A stretch of 8,750 bases of DNA from JBDTMC01 sp039934475 (GTDB lineage Bacteria > Acidobacteriota > Terriglobia > Bryobacterales > Bryobacteraceae). Under the pieces are notes generated by a model. That model had not been told where the DNA came from and did not search any database. It saw only the letters and a program-made list of their open reading frames with translations. Positions within the stretch are counted from its first letter, which is position 1, and each line of letters begins with the position of its first letter. This document shows positions 1-5,645 of this stretch, piece by piece. The stretch is taken from contig JBDTMC010000333.1 in assembly GCA_039934475.1 (NCBI GenBank), positions 1-8,750 of the forward strand. Reading direction: 5' to 3'. A program made the translations under genes and the position numbers.

Positions 1-239
1 CCGGCAAGTGCAGGGAGAAGTCTGTTTTCCCTTGACAAACCCCTATCATGGATGTCCCACTTTTTCCGGCGAACGGCATTCCGTCACGTACTACTAGCGG
101 CAATCGAAGGGAAATCAAGGTAGCCAGCGGCAATCGTGCCCGCACCCTCTAACCCGTGGCTCCTTGACATTGCACCCTGCCGGGGGGCTTGCAGGTGCTG
201 GCCGCTAGTCCGCCGGAGGCAGGCCTGTCCTCGGACTCC

Positions 240-273
240 ATATCCCGAAGGGATATCCGGAGCAAAGCTCCGG
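240..273. repeat. Two adjacent perfect hairpins just before glmS
   Basis: Two abutting inverted repeats are visible. The first is ATATCCC-GAA-GGGATAT (240-256). The second is CCGGAGC-AAA-GCTCCGG (257-273). Each has a 7-bp perfect stem and a 3-nt loop. They end 5 nt before the TACAAT hexamer of glmS and so cover the place where a -35 element would lie. They could be a REP-like dispersed palindrome, the end of an upstream transcript, or a protein-binding or cruciform element acting on glmS. There is no T-tract, so a standard intrinsic terminator is unlikely. Confidence 0.75.
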
Positions 274-278
274 CCCGC

Positions 279-284
279 TACAAT
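279..284 (+). promoter_or_regulatory. glmS -10-like hexamer, probable leaderless start
   Basis: TACAAT matches five of six bases of the TATAAT consensus and lies 6 nt before the glmS ATG at 291. There is no Shine-Dalgarno between them, only CAATTAAACA-type sequence. With normal spacing, transcription would start at or within a base or two of the ATG, giving a leaderless mRNA. No -35 is recognisable 16-18 nt upstream, because that place is occupied by hairpin sequence. Confidence 0.55.
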
Positions 285-290
285 TAAACA

Positions 291-2144
291 ATGTGCGGCA
301 TAGTAGGCTACATCGGCAACCGGAAAGCGGTTCCCATCATTCTCGACGGCCTCCGGCGTCTCGAATATCGCGGGTACGACTCCGCCGGTCTCGCGGTTCT
401 TGAGCCCGACGACTCGTTAGTAATCCGTCGCGCTTCCGGTAAACTTCACAACCTCGAAGAGGCCATCCGCATGAACCCCGTCGATGGCGTTTACGGAATT
501 GGCCACACACGCTGGGCTACTCACGGTCGTCCTACCGAAGAAAATGCCCACCCCCATCGCGACTGCACGGGGGACATCGTCGTCGTCCACAACGGTATCG
601 TCGAAAACTATCTCTCGCTCAAACAGCAGCTACAAGACGAAGGTCATAAGTTCGTCACCGAAACGGACACCGAAGTCATCGCTCATCTTATAGAAAAGTA
701 CTTCACAGGCAACCTCGAAACCGCCGTCCGCGCCGCCATCAAGCAGATTACCGGAGTCTTCGCCCTCGCCGTCATTGCTCGAACGGACCCCCACAAGATC
801 GTCGCCGCCCGTTCCGGCCCGCCCGCCGTCATCGGCCTCGGGGAAGGGGAATACTTCGTCGCCAGCGACGTTCCCGCCATTCTCAGCCACACCCGCGATA
901 TGTTCTTCCTCGCCGACGGCGACATGGCCATCCTCACCCCCGACGGAGTTCATCTCACGGACTTCGAGGGCCGCCCCATCAAACGGCAGGTTTCCCACAT
1001 CTTATGGGATCCCATCATGGCCGAAAAAGGCGGCTACAAGCACTTCATGCTCAAGGAAATCTTTGAGCAGCCTCGTGCCGTGCGAGACACCCTCCTCGGC
1101 CGCATCGGACAGGAATCGGGCCGCGTCTTCCTCGACGAAATGTCGATTACCCCGCGCGATTTTCAGAACTTTAAGCAGGTGCGCATCATCGCCTGTGGCA
1201 CAAGCTGGCATGCCGCACTTTCTGGCAAGTTCATGATTGAGAAGCTCGCTCGCATCCCCGTGGAAGTAGACTACGGCAGCGAATTCCGTTATCGCGATCC
1301 CATCGTCGGTCCCGAAACTCTCACCATCGTGATCTCGCAGTCGGGCGAAACCGCCGACACCCTTGCTGCCCAGCGCGAAGCGAAGAGTAAGGGTTCGAAG
1401 ACACTCGCCATTTGCAATGTCGTCGGCTCCATGATCACTCGCGAAGCGGCCGGCACGCTCATCACCCACGCCGGACCAGAGATCGGTGTGGCTTCCACCA
1501 AGGCCTTTACCTCGCAGCTCACCGCCCTCTTCATCCTCGCCATGTACCTCGGCCAATGCCGCGGCAGAATGGATGATGCCACTTCGCGCTGCCTCGCCCA
1601 GGAACTTCTCCGCATCCCCGGCAAGCTCGAAACCATCCTCTCGCATGATGCGATTTATGAGGACTTGGTGAAGGTCCTTTTTCGCGCCACCGACTTCCTC
1701 TTCCTCGGTCGCGGCGTCCATTTCCCCATGGCCCTCGAAGGCGCCCTCAAACTCAAGGAGATCTCCTACATCCACGCCGAAGGCTATCCCGCCGGCGAAA
1801 TGAAGCACGGCCCCAACGCCCTCATCGACGAAAATCTGCCCGTTGTGGTCCTGGCCGCCTACGATCCCGCAAACCCTGCCAGCCGCGTTCTCTACGAAAA
1901 GACGCTCTCCAACATTCAGGAAGTGAAGGCCCGCGGCGGCCGCGTCGTCGCCGTTGCCAATGAAGGCGACACAGATGTGCCGAAGGTCGCCGACAGCGTC
2001 ATCTACATCCCCATCGCCGATGACTTACTCCTGCCAATCCTCGAAGTTGTGCCGCTGCAGTTGCTCGCCTATCACATCGCCGTCCGCCGCGGCTGCGATG
2101 TCGATCAACCGCGTAACCTCGCCAAGAGCGTGACCGTCGAGTGA
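291..2144 (+). CDS. glmS: Glutamine--fructose-6-phosphate aminotransferase (isomerizing)
   Basis: Makes glucosamine-6-phosphate from fructose-6-phosphate and glutamine in the cytoplasm, the entry step to UDP-GlcNAc and so to peptidoglycan. The 617 residues fit the family (about 610). The N-terminal class II glutaminase domain (about 2-215) starts MCGIVGYIG, so Cys2 becomes the nucleophile after Met removal. Arg74 in GHTRWATHG and Asn101-Gly102 in HNGIVEN are the expected glutamine and oxyanion-hole residues. The first SIS domain (about 290-425) holds SQSGETADTLAA near 349. The second (about 460-600) holds EGYPAGEMKHGP near 497-507, with the family's catalytic Glu and His. The C-terminus NLAKSVTVE supplies Lys612, which binds the sugar as a Schiff base. 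The start is fixed by the required MCG. The stop overlaps the next start by 4 nt. No glmS ribozyme core is visible upstream. Confidence 0.98.
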   Translation: MCGIVGYIGNRKAVPIILDGLRRLEYRGYDSAGLAVLEPDDSLVIRRASGKLHNLEEAIRMNPVDGVYGIGHTRWATHGRPTEENAHPHRDCTGDIVVVHNGIVENYLSLKQQLQDEGHKFVTETDTEVIAHLIEKYFTGNLETAVRAAIKQITGVFALAVIARTDPHKIVAARSGPPAVIGLGEGEYFVASDVPAILSHTRDMFFLADGDMAILTPDGVHLTDFEGRPIKRQVSHILWDPIMAEKGGYKHFMLKEIFEQPRAVRDTLLGRIGQESGRVFLDEMSITPRDFQNFKQVRIIACGTSWHAALSGKFMIEKLARIPVEVDYGSEFRYRDPIVGPETLTIVISQSGETADTLAAQREAKSKGSKTLAICNVVGSMITREAAGTLITHAGPEIGVASTKAFTSQLTALFILAMYLGQCRGRMDDATSRCLAQELLRIPGKLETILSHDAIYEDLVKVLFRATDFLFLGRGVHFPMALEGALKLKEISYIHAEGYPAGEMKHGPNALIDENLPVVVLAAYDPANPASRVLYEKTLSNIQEVKARGGRVVAVANEGDTDVPKVADSVIYIPIADDLLLPILEVVPLQLLAYHIAVRRGCDVDQPRNLAKSVTVE

Positions 2145-2560
2145 TCCAGGCCGTCACCACCCTGCAGATCCCCACTAGAGGCAAGGGTCTTTACGAATTT
2201 ACCCGCGCGGCCGCCCAATGGCTGGCCGCGCAGGCTCTCACCACCGGACTCCTCACGCTCTTCGTGCAACACACTTCAGCGTCTCTCGTCATCCAGGAAA
2301 ATGCCGATCCCGATGTCCGACGCGACCTCGACGCCTTCTTCGCCCGCCTCGTCCCCGAAAACGATCCCCTCTACATCCACACCATCGAAGGTCCTGACGA
2401 TATGCCCGCCCACGTCCGTTCCGCTCTCACCCAAACCCAACTTTCCATCCCCATCGTCAACCGACGTATGGCCCTCGGCACATGGCAAGGCTTGTACTTG
2501 TTTGAGCATCGTTCATCACCCCATCGCAGAAATGTTGTACTCCACGTGATCGGCGAGTAG
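2141..2560 (+). CDS. YjbQ-family (UPF0047) protein
   Basis: A 139-residue protein of the YjbQ/UPF0047 family (usual length 130-140). Members are small cytoplasmic trimers, and some show weak secondary thiamine-phosphate synthase activity; the true physiological role is unsettled. The family signatures are present in order: HTSASLVIQENADPDVRRDL at 44-63, a conserved histidine near 80, EGPDDMPAH at 83-91, and LGTWQGLYLFEHR at 112-124. The conserved histidines 44, 80 and 91 are candidates for the metal or active-site cluster. The start is GTG, whose last two bases form part of the glmS stop (GTGA overlap), so translation is probably coupled to glmS; there is no separate strong Shine-Dalgarno. 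No functional link to amino-sugar synthesis is established by this pairing. Confidence 0.93.
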   Translation: MIQAVTTLQIPTRGKGLYEFTRAAAQWLAAQALTTGLLTLFVQHTSASLVIQENADPDVRRDLDAFFARLVPENDPLYIHTIEGPDDMPAHVRSALTQTQLSIPIVNRRMALGTWQGLYLFEHRSSPHRRNVVLHVIGE

Positions 2561-2570
2561 CCGAATCAGT

Positions 2571-2576
2571 TATCAT
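2571..2576 (+). promoter_or_regulatory. -10-like hexamer of the aldo/keto reductase gene
   Basis: TATCAT lies in the 23-nt gap after the YjbQ-family stop and 7 nt before the ATG at 2584. No Shine-Dalgarno lies between hexamer and ATG (TTCAGCC). The spacing repeats that seen at glmS, arsR and the DUF1080 gene, so I read it as a leaderless promoter. A matching -35 is not evident, and read-through from glmS remains possible. Confidence 0.45.
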
Positions 2577-2583
2577 TTCAGCC

Positions 2584-3555
2584 ATGAGCATCTCCCGTCG
2601 CACCTTTCTGGAATCGGCCGCCGCCGGAGCAATCGCCGCCCACGCCGCCCTTGCCATTGAAATCGATAAGAAGACCGGAATGCCCACGCGCCTCTTCGGT
2701 CAAACCGGAACTCGCATCTCTATCCTCGCCTTTGGTTCCGGCAGCCGCTGGCTTATGTACAAGGAAGAAGACAAGGCCATTGAGGCGATGAACAAGGCGC
2801 TCGACCTTGGCATCACTTACATCGACACTGCCTATGGTTACGGCGATGGTCTCAGCGAGTCACGTGTCGGCAAGGTACTCAAGTCGCGCGGCGGCAAGGG
2901 GAATCTCTGGGTCACCACCAAGATCCTGGACCGCAACGGTGACGATGCCCGCCGTACTCTCGAAGGCAGCCTCAAGCGCCTCGGCCTCGATCACGTCGAT
3001 CTCTGCCACATCCATAGCCTCTCCACCCCCGAAGACCTGGCGGCGATTGAAGCGAAGGACGGCGTCCTGGCCGCGTTCCACAAACTCCGTGACCAGAAAG
3101 TAATCCGCAACATCGGCGTCAGTTGTCATACTGACCCTGCCGTCATGAAGACCGCCCTTGAGCGTCACGATTTCAATTGCTGCCAGATGGCCCTCAACGG
3201 CGGCCGCATTGGTATGGACGCCGCCAGCAACAAGCGTGGCGACACCTTTGAGACCCTCGCTCTTCCGGTAGCCAATCGTAAGAAGATGGGCGTCATCGCG
3301 ATGAAGGTGTTCCTCCAGGAGAAGTTACTCGGCAAGGCGCCCGTTGAAAAGCTCATCGAATACGCCATGTCGCTGCCCGTCAGCGCCGCCGTAGTCGGTA
3401 TGCCGAAACTCGCGTACATCGAAGAAAACATCCGCATCGCCAAGGCGTTTAAGGCCCTGCCGCCCGCGGAGATGGACGGCCTCCACAAGAAGATCGCCGC
3501 TGAGACCATGGCCATGGTCTACGGCCCGGAATTTAACAACCATCAGGACGCCTAA
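2584..3555 (+). CDS. Aldo/keto reductase with Tat signal
   Basis: An NAD(P)H-dependent oxidoreductase of the aldo/keto reductase superfamily, 323 residues, near the usual 300-330. The N-terminus has a twin-arginine motif SRRTFL (4-9) followed by an Ala-rich hydrophobic stretch and a likely signal-peptidase site after ALA (about 24), so export in folded form with cofactor is predicted. The catalytic tetrad is visible: Asp81 and Tyr86 in DTAYGYG, Lys113 in WVTTKI, His144 in LCHIHSL. The later IAMKVF and VVGMPK segments match the cofactor-binding C-terminal half of the barrel. The substrate cannot be told from sequence. Tat-exported AKRs of this type are common in Acidobacteriota and Planctomycetota, which is known context rather than something seen here. 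It ends 3 nt from the convergent YjbR-family gene, leaving no room for a separate terminator. Confidence 0.94.
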   Translation: MSISRRTFLESAAAGAIAAHAALAIEIDKKTGMPTRLFGQTGTRISILAFGSGSRWLMYKEEDKAIEAMNKALDLGITYIDTAYGYGDGLSESRVGKVLKSRGGKGNLWVTTKILDRNGDDARRTLEGSLKRLGLDHVDLCHIHSLSTPEDLAAIEAKDGVLAAFHKLRDQKVIRNIGVSCHTDPAVMKTALERHDFNCCQMALNGGRIGMDAASNKRGDTFETLALPVANRKKMGVIAMKVFLQEKLLGKAPVEKLIEYAMSLPVSAAVVGMPKLAYIEENIRIAKAFKALPPAEMDGLHKKIAAETMAMVYGPEFNNHQDA

Positions 3556-3558
3556 GAT

Positions 3559-3930
3559 CTACTTCTCGAGAACCATCGCGGCGAGACGCTTAGGAGCCGC
3601 CAGGCAATAACTGCCTGTCACCAGTTCTGAAACTTCTTCCCAATCGATCTCGCCGCGATCCAGCCGCAAGGCCACCCACCCGCGCGAGCCGATGTACGCC
3701 GGCAGATAAAACCGTTCCGGCTGTGCGGCAACCAAAGCTGTGTTATCGCCCTTCATCACCTTGCAGCAAATAGAAACAATTCCATCTCCGTGATGGTCAT
3801 TCAAAAAATAGGCGAAAGTCTTCTTCCGGACCAGGAAAGTAGCATGGCTGCCGTGGACCTCGCGTACCGCTTCCGCAAGCGCAAGGCAGATCTTCGAAAC
3901 AGCAGCCAGCCGCTTTTCTTCACTCTTCAA
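3559..3930 (-). CDS. MmcQ/YjbR-family protein, last gene of the ars operon
   Basis: A 123-residue cytoplasmic protein of the MmcQ/YjbR family (E. coli YjbR is 118 residues). Family marks include HATFLVRKKTFAYF at 29-42, the RFYLPAYIG-GWVALRLD stretch in the second half, then IDWEEV, SYCLAAPKRLA and a short C-terminal tail. The fold resembles the CyaY/double-wing group, and members are often called DNA-binding, but the function is unproven. The start is TTG, the farthest upstream common start in frame, since an in-frame stop lies three codons earlier. It follows the arsM stop by 6 nt, so it should be co-transcribed with arsRCM. Only a weak G-run precedes it (about 12 nt upstream), so coupling to arsM is likely. 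Its role in arsenic handling is unknown. It could simply be a passenger gene. Confidence 0.88.
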   Translation of the reverse strand: MKSEEKRLAAVSKICLALAEAVREVHGSHATFLVRKKTFAYFLNDHHGDGIVSICCKVMKGDNTALVAAQPERFYLPAYIGSRGWVALRLDRGEIDWEEVSELVTGSYCLAAPKRLAAMVLEK

Positions 3931-3936
3931 AATCAG

Positions 3937-4755
3937 TTACCCCGGTTTCGTAGCCCGAATGAAATCGCTCTTAAACCTGCCCGCCACCAGCGGCGCAATC
4001 GCATCGACATCAATGCCCTGATCGCTCAGGAATCCGCGAGCATCTTCGACATCGTACACACGAGTCGTTTCCAGGTCAATGTCCCCGAACCCGGCGCGTT
4101 CTAACTTCGTGCGGAAGTCGTTCTCGTCCAATGCTCCCGCTATGCACCCCACCCATAACTCCATCGACCGCCGGATCTGCGCCGGCACCTCGCCGTTCGT
4201 CACCACGTCGGCAATTGCCAGGCGCCCGCCTGGTTTCAACACCCGGAACGCCTCTGCCAGCACCCGGTCTTTATCGCCGGACAGGTTCACCACACAGTTC
4301 GAGATGATCACATCCACCGTGTTATCGGGCAGTGGAAGATTCTCTAACTCGCCCTTCAGGAACTCTACGTTCTCAATCCCGGATTTGCGCTGATTCTCCC
4401 GCGCCAGGGCCAACATCTCGTCCGTCATATCCACGCCATAGGCCTTCCCCGTCGGGCCCACCCGTTTGGCTGACAAAAGCACATCAATGCCACCGCCCGA
4501 ACCCAGGTCAAGCACCACTTCGCCTGGCATCAGCTTCGCCAGCGCTGTGGGATTTCCGCAGCCCAGCGAAGCCAGCACCGCCTCCTGTGGCAACCCTGAC
4601 TTCTGTGCCTCGTCATAGAGGTTCGCCGTGATCGGGTCCACCTGCCCCGGCAACGCCGCGGAGGCCCCGCAACAGGAACTGCCCGGCTCGCCGCACACCA
4701 CGCGCAACGCTGCCTGGCCGTACTTCTCTTTTACGATCTCTTTTACGTCGTTCAT
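3937..4755 (-). CDS. arsM: Arsenite S-adenosylmethionine methyltransferase
   Basis: Methylates trivalent arsenic stepwise with S-adenosylmethionine and thiol reductants, giving mono-, di- and volatile trimethyl arsenic. The 272 residues match bacterial ArsM. The class I methyltransferase core is clear: VLDLGSGGG at 81-89 (SAM-binding loop), VDMTDEML at 108-115, and ISNCVVNL at 151-158. The arsenic-site cysteines of the family are present as Cys66 (LGCGNP), Cys154 (SNCVVN) and Cys204 (WVGCIAGA), with further N-terminal cysteines at 21, 28 and 29. The ATG overlaps the arsC stop as ATGA, and an AAGGAG (4770-4775) lies 14 nt upstream, somewhat far for an ideal Shine-Dalgarno. With no arsB or acr3 in the operon, methylation is the visible route for disposing of arsenite. 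Confidence 0.96.
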   Translation of the reverse strand: MNDVKEIVKEKYGQAALRVVCGEPGSSCCGASAALPGQVDPITANLYDEAQKSGLPQEAVLASLGCGNPTALAKLMPGEVVLDLGSGGGIDVLLSAKRVGPTGKAYGVDMTDEMLALARENQRKSGIENVEFLKGELENLPLPDNTVDVIISNCVVNLSGDKDRVLAEAFRVLKPGGRLAIADVVTNGEVPAQIRRSMELWVGCIAGALDENDFRTKLERAGFGDIDLETTRVYDVEDARGFLSDQGIDVDAIAPLVAGRFKSDFIRATKPG

Positions 4756-5162
4756 AACAGGCTCTGGATCTCCTTTTGATAGAACTCGGAAAATCGGGCG
4801 CGAATCTCATCGCGCACCCTTCGGAACTCTTCCAATGATGGCTTCGCCGCCGGATCGTCGAAGCCGATGTGCACCCGTTGCCCCACCCGGCCCAGAAAGG
4901 GTGGACACGCCTGGTCCGCGTTACCGCAAACCGTGAATACGAAGTCGAACTGGTTACCCAGGAAGCGATCGACACTCTTCGGAAATCCCGCCGAGATGTC
5001 GATGCCGGCCTCCCGCATCGCCTCAACCGCCATCGGATGAACCTCCGCCGCCGGCTTCGTGCCCGCTGAAAACACCACTAGTCGCGGGTCAAACGATCGT
5101 AGAAACCCCTCCGCCATCTGGCTGCGTGCGGAGTTGCCCGTACACAAAACCAGCGCCCTCAC
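4752..5162 (-). CDS. arsC: Arsenate reductase, thioredoxin-coupled (LMW-PTP fold)
   Basis: Reduces arsenate to arsenite in the cytoplasm using a three-cysteine relay regenerated by thioredoxin. From the GTG at 5162 the protein has 136 residues, usual for the family. The CX5R phosphatase-type loop CTGNSAR gives Cys7 and Arg13. The relay cysteines are Cys79 and Cys86 in TVCGNADQACP. FDDP near 101-104 carries the general-acid Asp. I prefer GTG at 5162 to the TTG at 5168 because GTG makes a 4-nt GTGA overlap with the arsR stop, like the other overlaps in this window, and places the cysteine at the normal distance from the start. The downstream junction is an ATGA overlap with arsM. Either start leaves the enzyme intact. 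Confidence 0.95.
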   Translation of the reverse strand: MRALVLCTGNSARSQMAEGFLRSFDPRLVVFSAGTKPAAEVHPMAVEAMREAGIDISAGFPKSVDRFLGNQFDFVFTVCGNADQACPPFLGRVGQRVHIGFDDPAAKPSLEEFRRVRDEIRARFSEFYQKEIQSLL

Positions 5163-5491
5163 CGGCAAACGGAAACCACCTTCTTCGGATCGACGGCTTT
5201 ACTCCGCGTACAGCATTCCGCATACAGGAACCCCAGAACCTCCTGCAGCGCATCGGAATTGGCGCGATACCAAAGATAAGTGCCTTCGCGCACCGAACTC
5301 ACCAGCCCCTCGTTCCGCAGCTTATCCAGATGGTGCGACAGCGTAGAAGCAGGCACGCCCAACTCCGCCTGAATATCCCCCACCACCATTCCATCCGGGT
5401 GCGCCGAAAGCAGCAGCCTCATAATGCGAAGCCGAGCCTCATTGCCCATAGCGGAGAACATATCCGCATACCGAGCCGTAAGGTCATCCAT
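5159..5491 (-). CDS. arsR: ArsR/SmtB-family arsenic-responsive repressor
   Basis: A 110-residue winged-helix repressor that should bind the operon promoter and leave it when arsenite binds. The helix-turn-helix spans about 36-60, with recognition helix PASTLSHHLDKLRNEGLV (47-64), followed by the wing REGTYLWYR (68-76). The classical ELCVCDL metal site of plasmid ArsR is absent: the matching helix reads VVGDIQAELG. Instead Cys93-Cys94 and Cys109 sit at the C-terminus, resembling the C-terminal cysteine triad known from Acidithiobacillus ferrooxidans ArsR. First gene of the leftward ars operon. The ATG is preceded 6 nt upstream by a -10-like hexamer and an operator-like palindrome, with no Shine-Dalgarno. 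The start at Met11 would remove part of helix 1 and fits the promoter less well. Confidence 0.95.
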   Translation of the reverse strand: MDDLTARYADMFSAMGNEARLRIMRLLLSAHPDGMVVGDIQAELGVPASTLSHHLDKLRNEGLVSSVREGTYLWYRANSDALQEVLGFLYAECCTRSKAVDPKKVVSVCR

Positions 5492-5493
5492 AA

Positions 5494-5517
5494 TTCGAGT
5501 ATTCCAGAAATATCGAA
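5494..5517. promoter_or_regulatory. Candidate ArsR operator palindrome
   Basis: A 24-bp imperfect palindrome with perfect 5-bp arms, TTCGA at 5494-5498 and TCGAA at 5513-5517, matches at 8 of 12 half-site positions. It covers the -10 and most of the -35/-10 spacer of the arsR promoter, the place expected for a repressor site that blocks polymerase. Assignment to ArsR is by position only. Confidence 0.5.
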
Positions 5518-5525
5518 GAAGTCAA
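5498..5525 (-). promoter_or_regulatory. ars operon promoter
   Basis: On the minus strand TTGACT (5520-5525) is a -35 matching five of six consensus bases, followed by a 16-nt spacer and AATACT (5498-5503) as a four-of-six -10. The -10 ends 6 nt before the arsR ATG, so the mRNA should begin at or next to the start codon. This is the only one of the four leaderless-type promoters here with a clear -35. Confidence 0.65.
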
Positions 5526-5600
5526 GCGAAATCCTGCGTTCTCCCCCGTAGAAGAGTGGCCCGCAGGTCCTCCAGGATTGACGGGCAGTATCCAAAGGGA

Positions 5601-5641
5601 GGGGAACTCCAGCGAGTCCCCCCTTCGGTTCACGACTCGCT
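5601..5641 (-). terminator. Overlapping hairpins after the cupredoxin-TIGR03118 gene
   Basis: Two mutually exclusive stems lie just past the stop at 5646. One is an 8-bp perfect inverted repeat, AGCGAGTC (5611-5618) with GACTCGCT (5634-5641), loop 15 nt. The other pairs GGGG-A-ACTC (5601-5609) with GAGTCCCC (5614-5621) around a 4-nt loop with one bulge. Both use GAGTC. No clear T-run follows on the minus strand, so this is a candidate 3'-end structure separating this gene from the ars promoter, rather than a textbook intrinsic terminator. Confidence 0.4.
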
Positions 5642-5645
5642 CCGG

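Larger units (their letters stand above)
1..290. other. Non-coding region upstream of glmS, rich in short repeats
   Basis: No convincing gene is present. The stretch carries an 11-nt direct repeat (AGCGGCAATCG at 96-106 and 126-136, 30 nt apart), a second direct repeat with the same 30-nt offset (GCACCCT at 142-148 and 172-178), a 9-bp inverted repeat (ACTAGCGGC at 93-101 against GCCGCTAGT at 201-209), an 8-bp palindrome CAGGCCTG at 220-227, and two perfect hairpins at 240-273. A 23-codon open frame (52-123, beginning MSHFFRRTAF) is too short and unlike anything I know. TTGACA occurs at 32-37 and 164-169, but neither has a -10 at a workable distance. I infer intergenic DNA with eroded repeat material. 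Confidence 0.6.

Noticed and set aside
32..169. TTGACA at 32-37 and 164-169 as promoters
   Set aside because: Neither has a -10-like hexamer 16-18 nt downstream; TATCAT at 44-49 is only 6 nt from the first.
200..290. A glmS ribozyme before glmS
   Set aside because: The expected conserved core and pseudoknot elements are not visible, and the predicted transcript starts at the ATG.
1002..1808. A 268-codon open frame on the minus strand inside glmS
   Set aside because: It is fully antisense to glmS, has no recognisable motif, and is explained by the strong C-ending codon bias on the opposite strand.
3551..3594. CCTAAG/CTTAGG inverted repeat as a shared terminator of the convergent genes
   Set aside because: Only 6 bp with a 32-nt loop, no T-run, and mostly inside coding sequence.
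5163..5168. TTG at 5168 as the arsC start
   Set aside because: The GTG at 5162 gives a 4-nt GTGA overlap with arsR and a normal cysteine position; the TTG adds only two residues.
5126..5551. A 141-codon plus-strand frame opposite arsR
   Set aside because: Antisense to arsR and its promoter, with low-complexity basic composition and no family resemblance.
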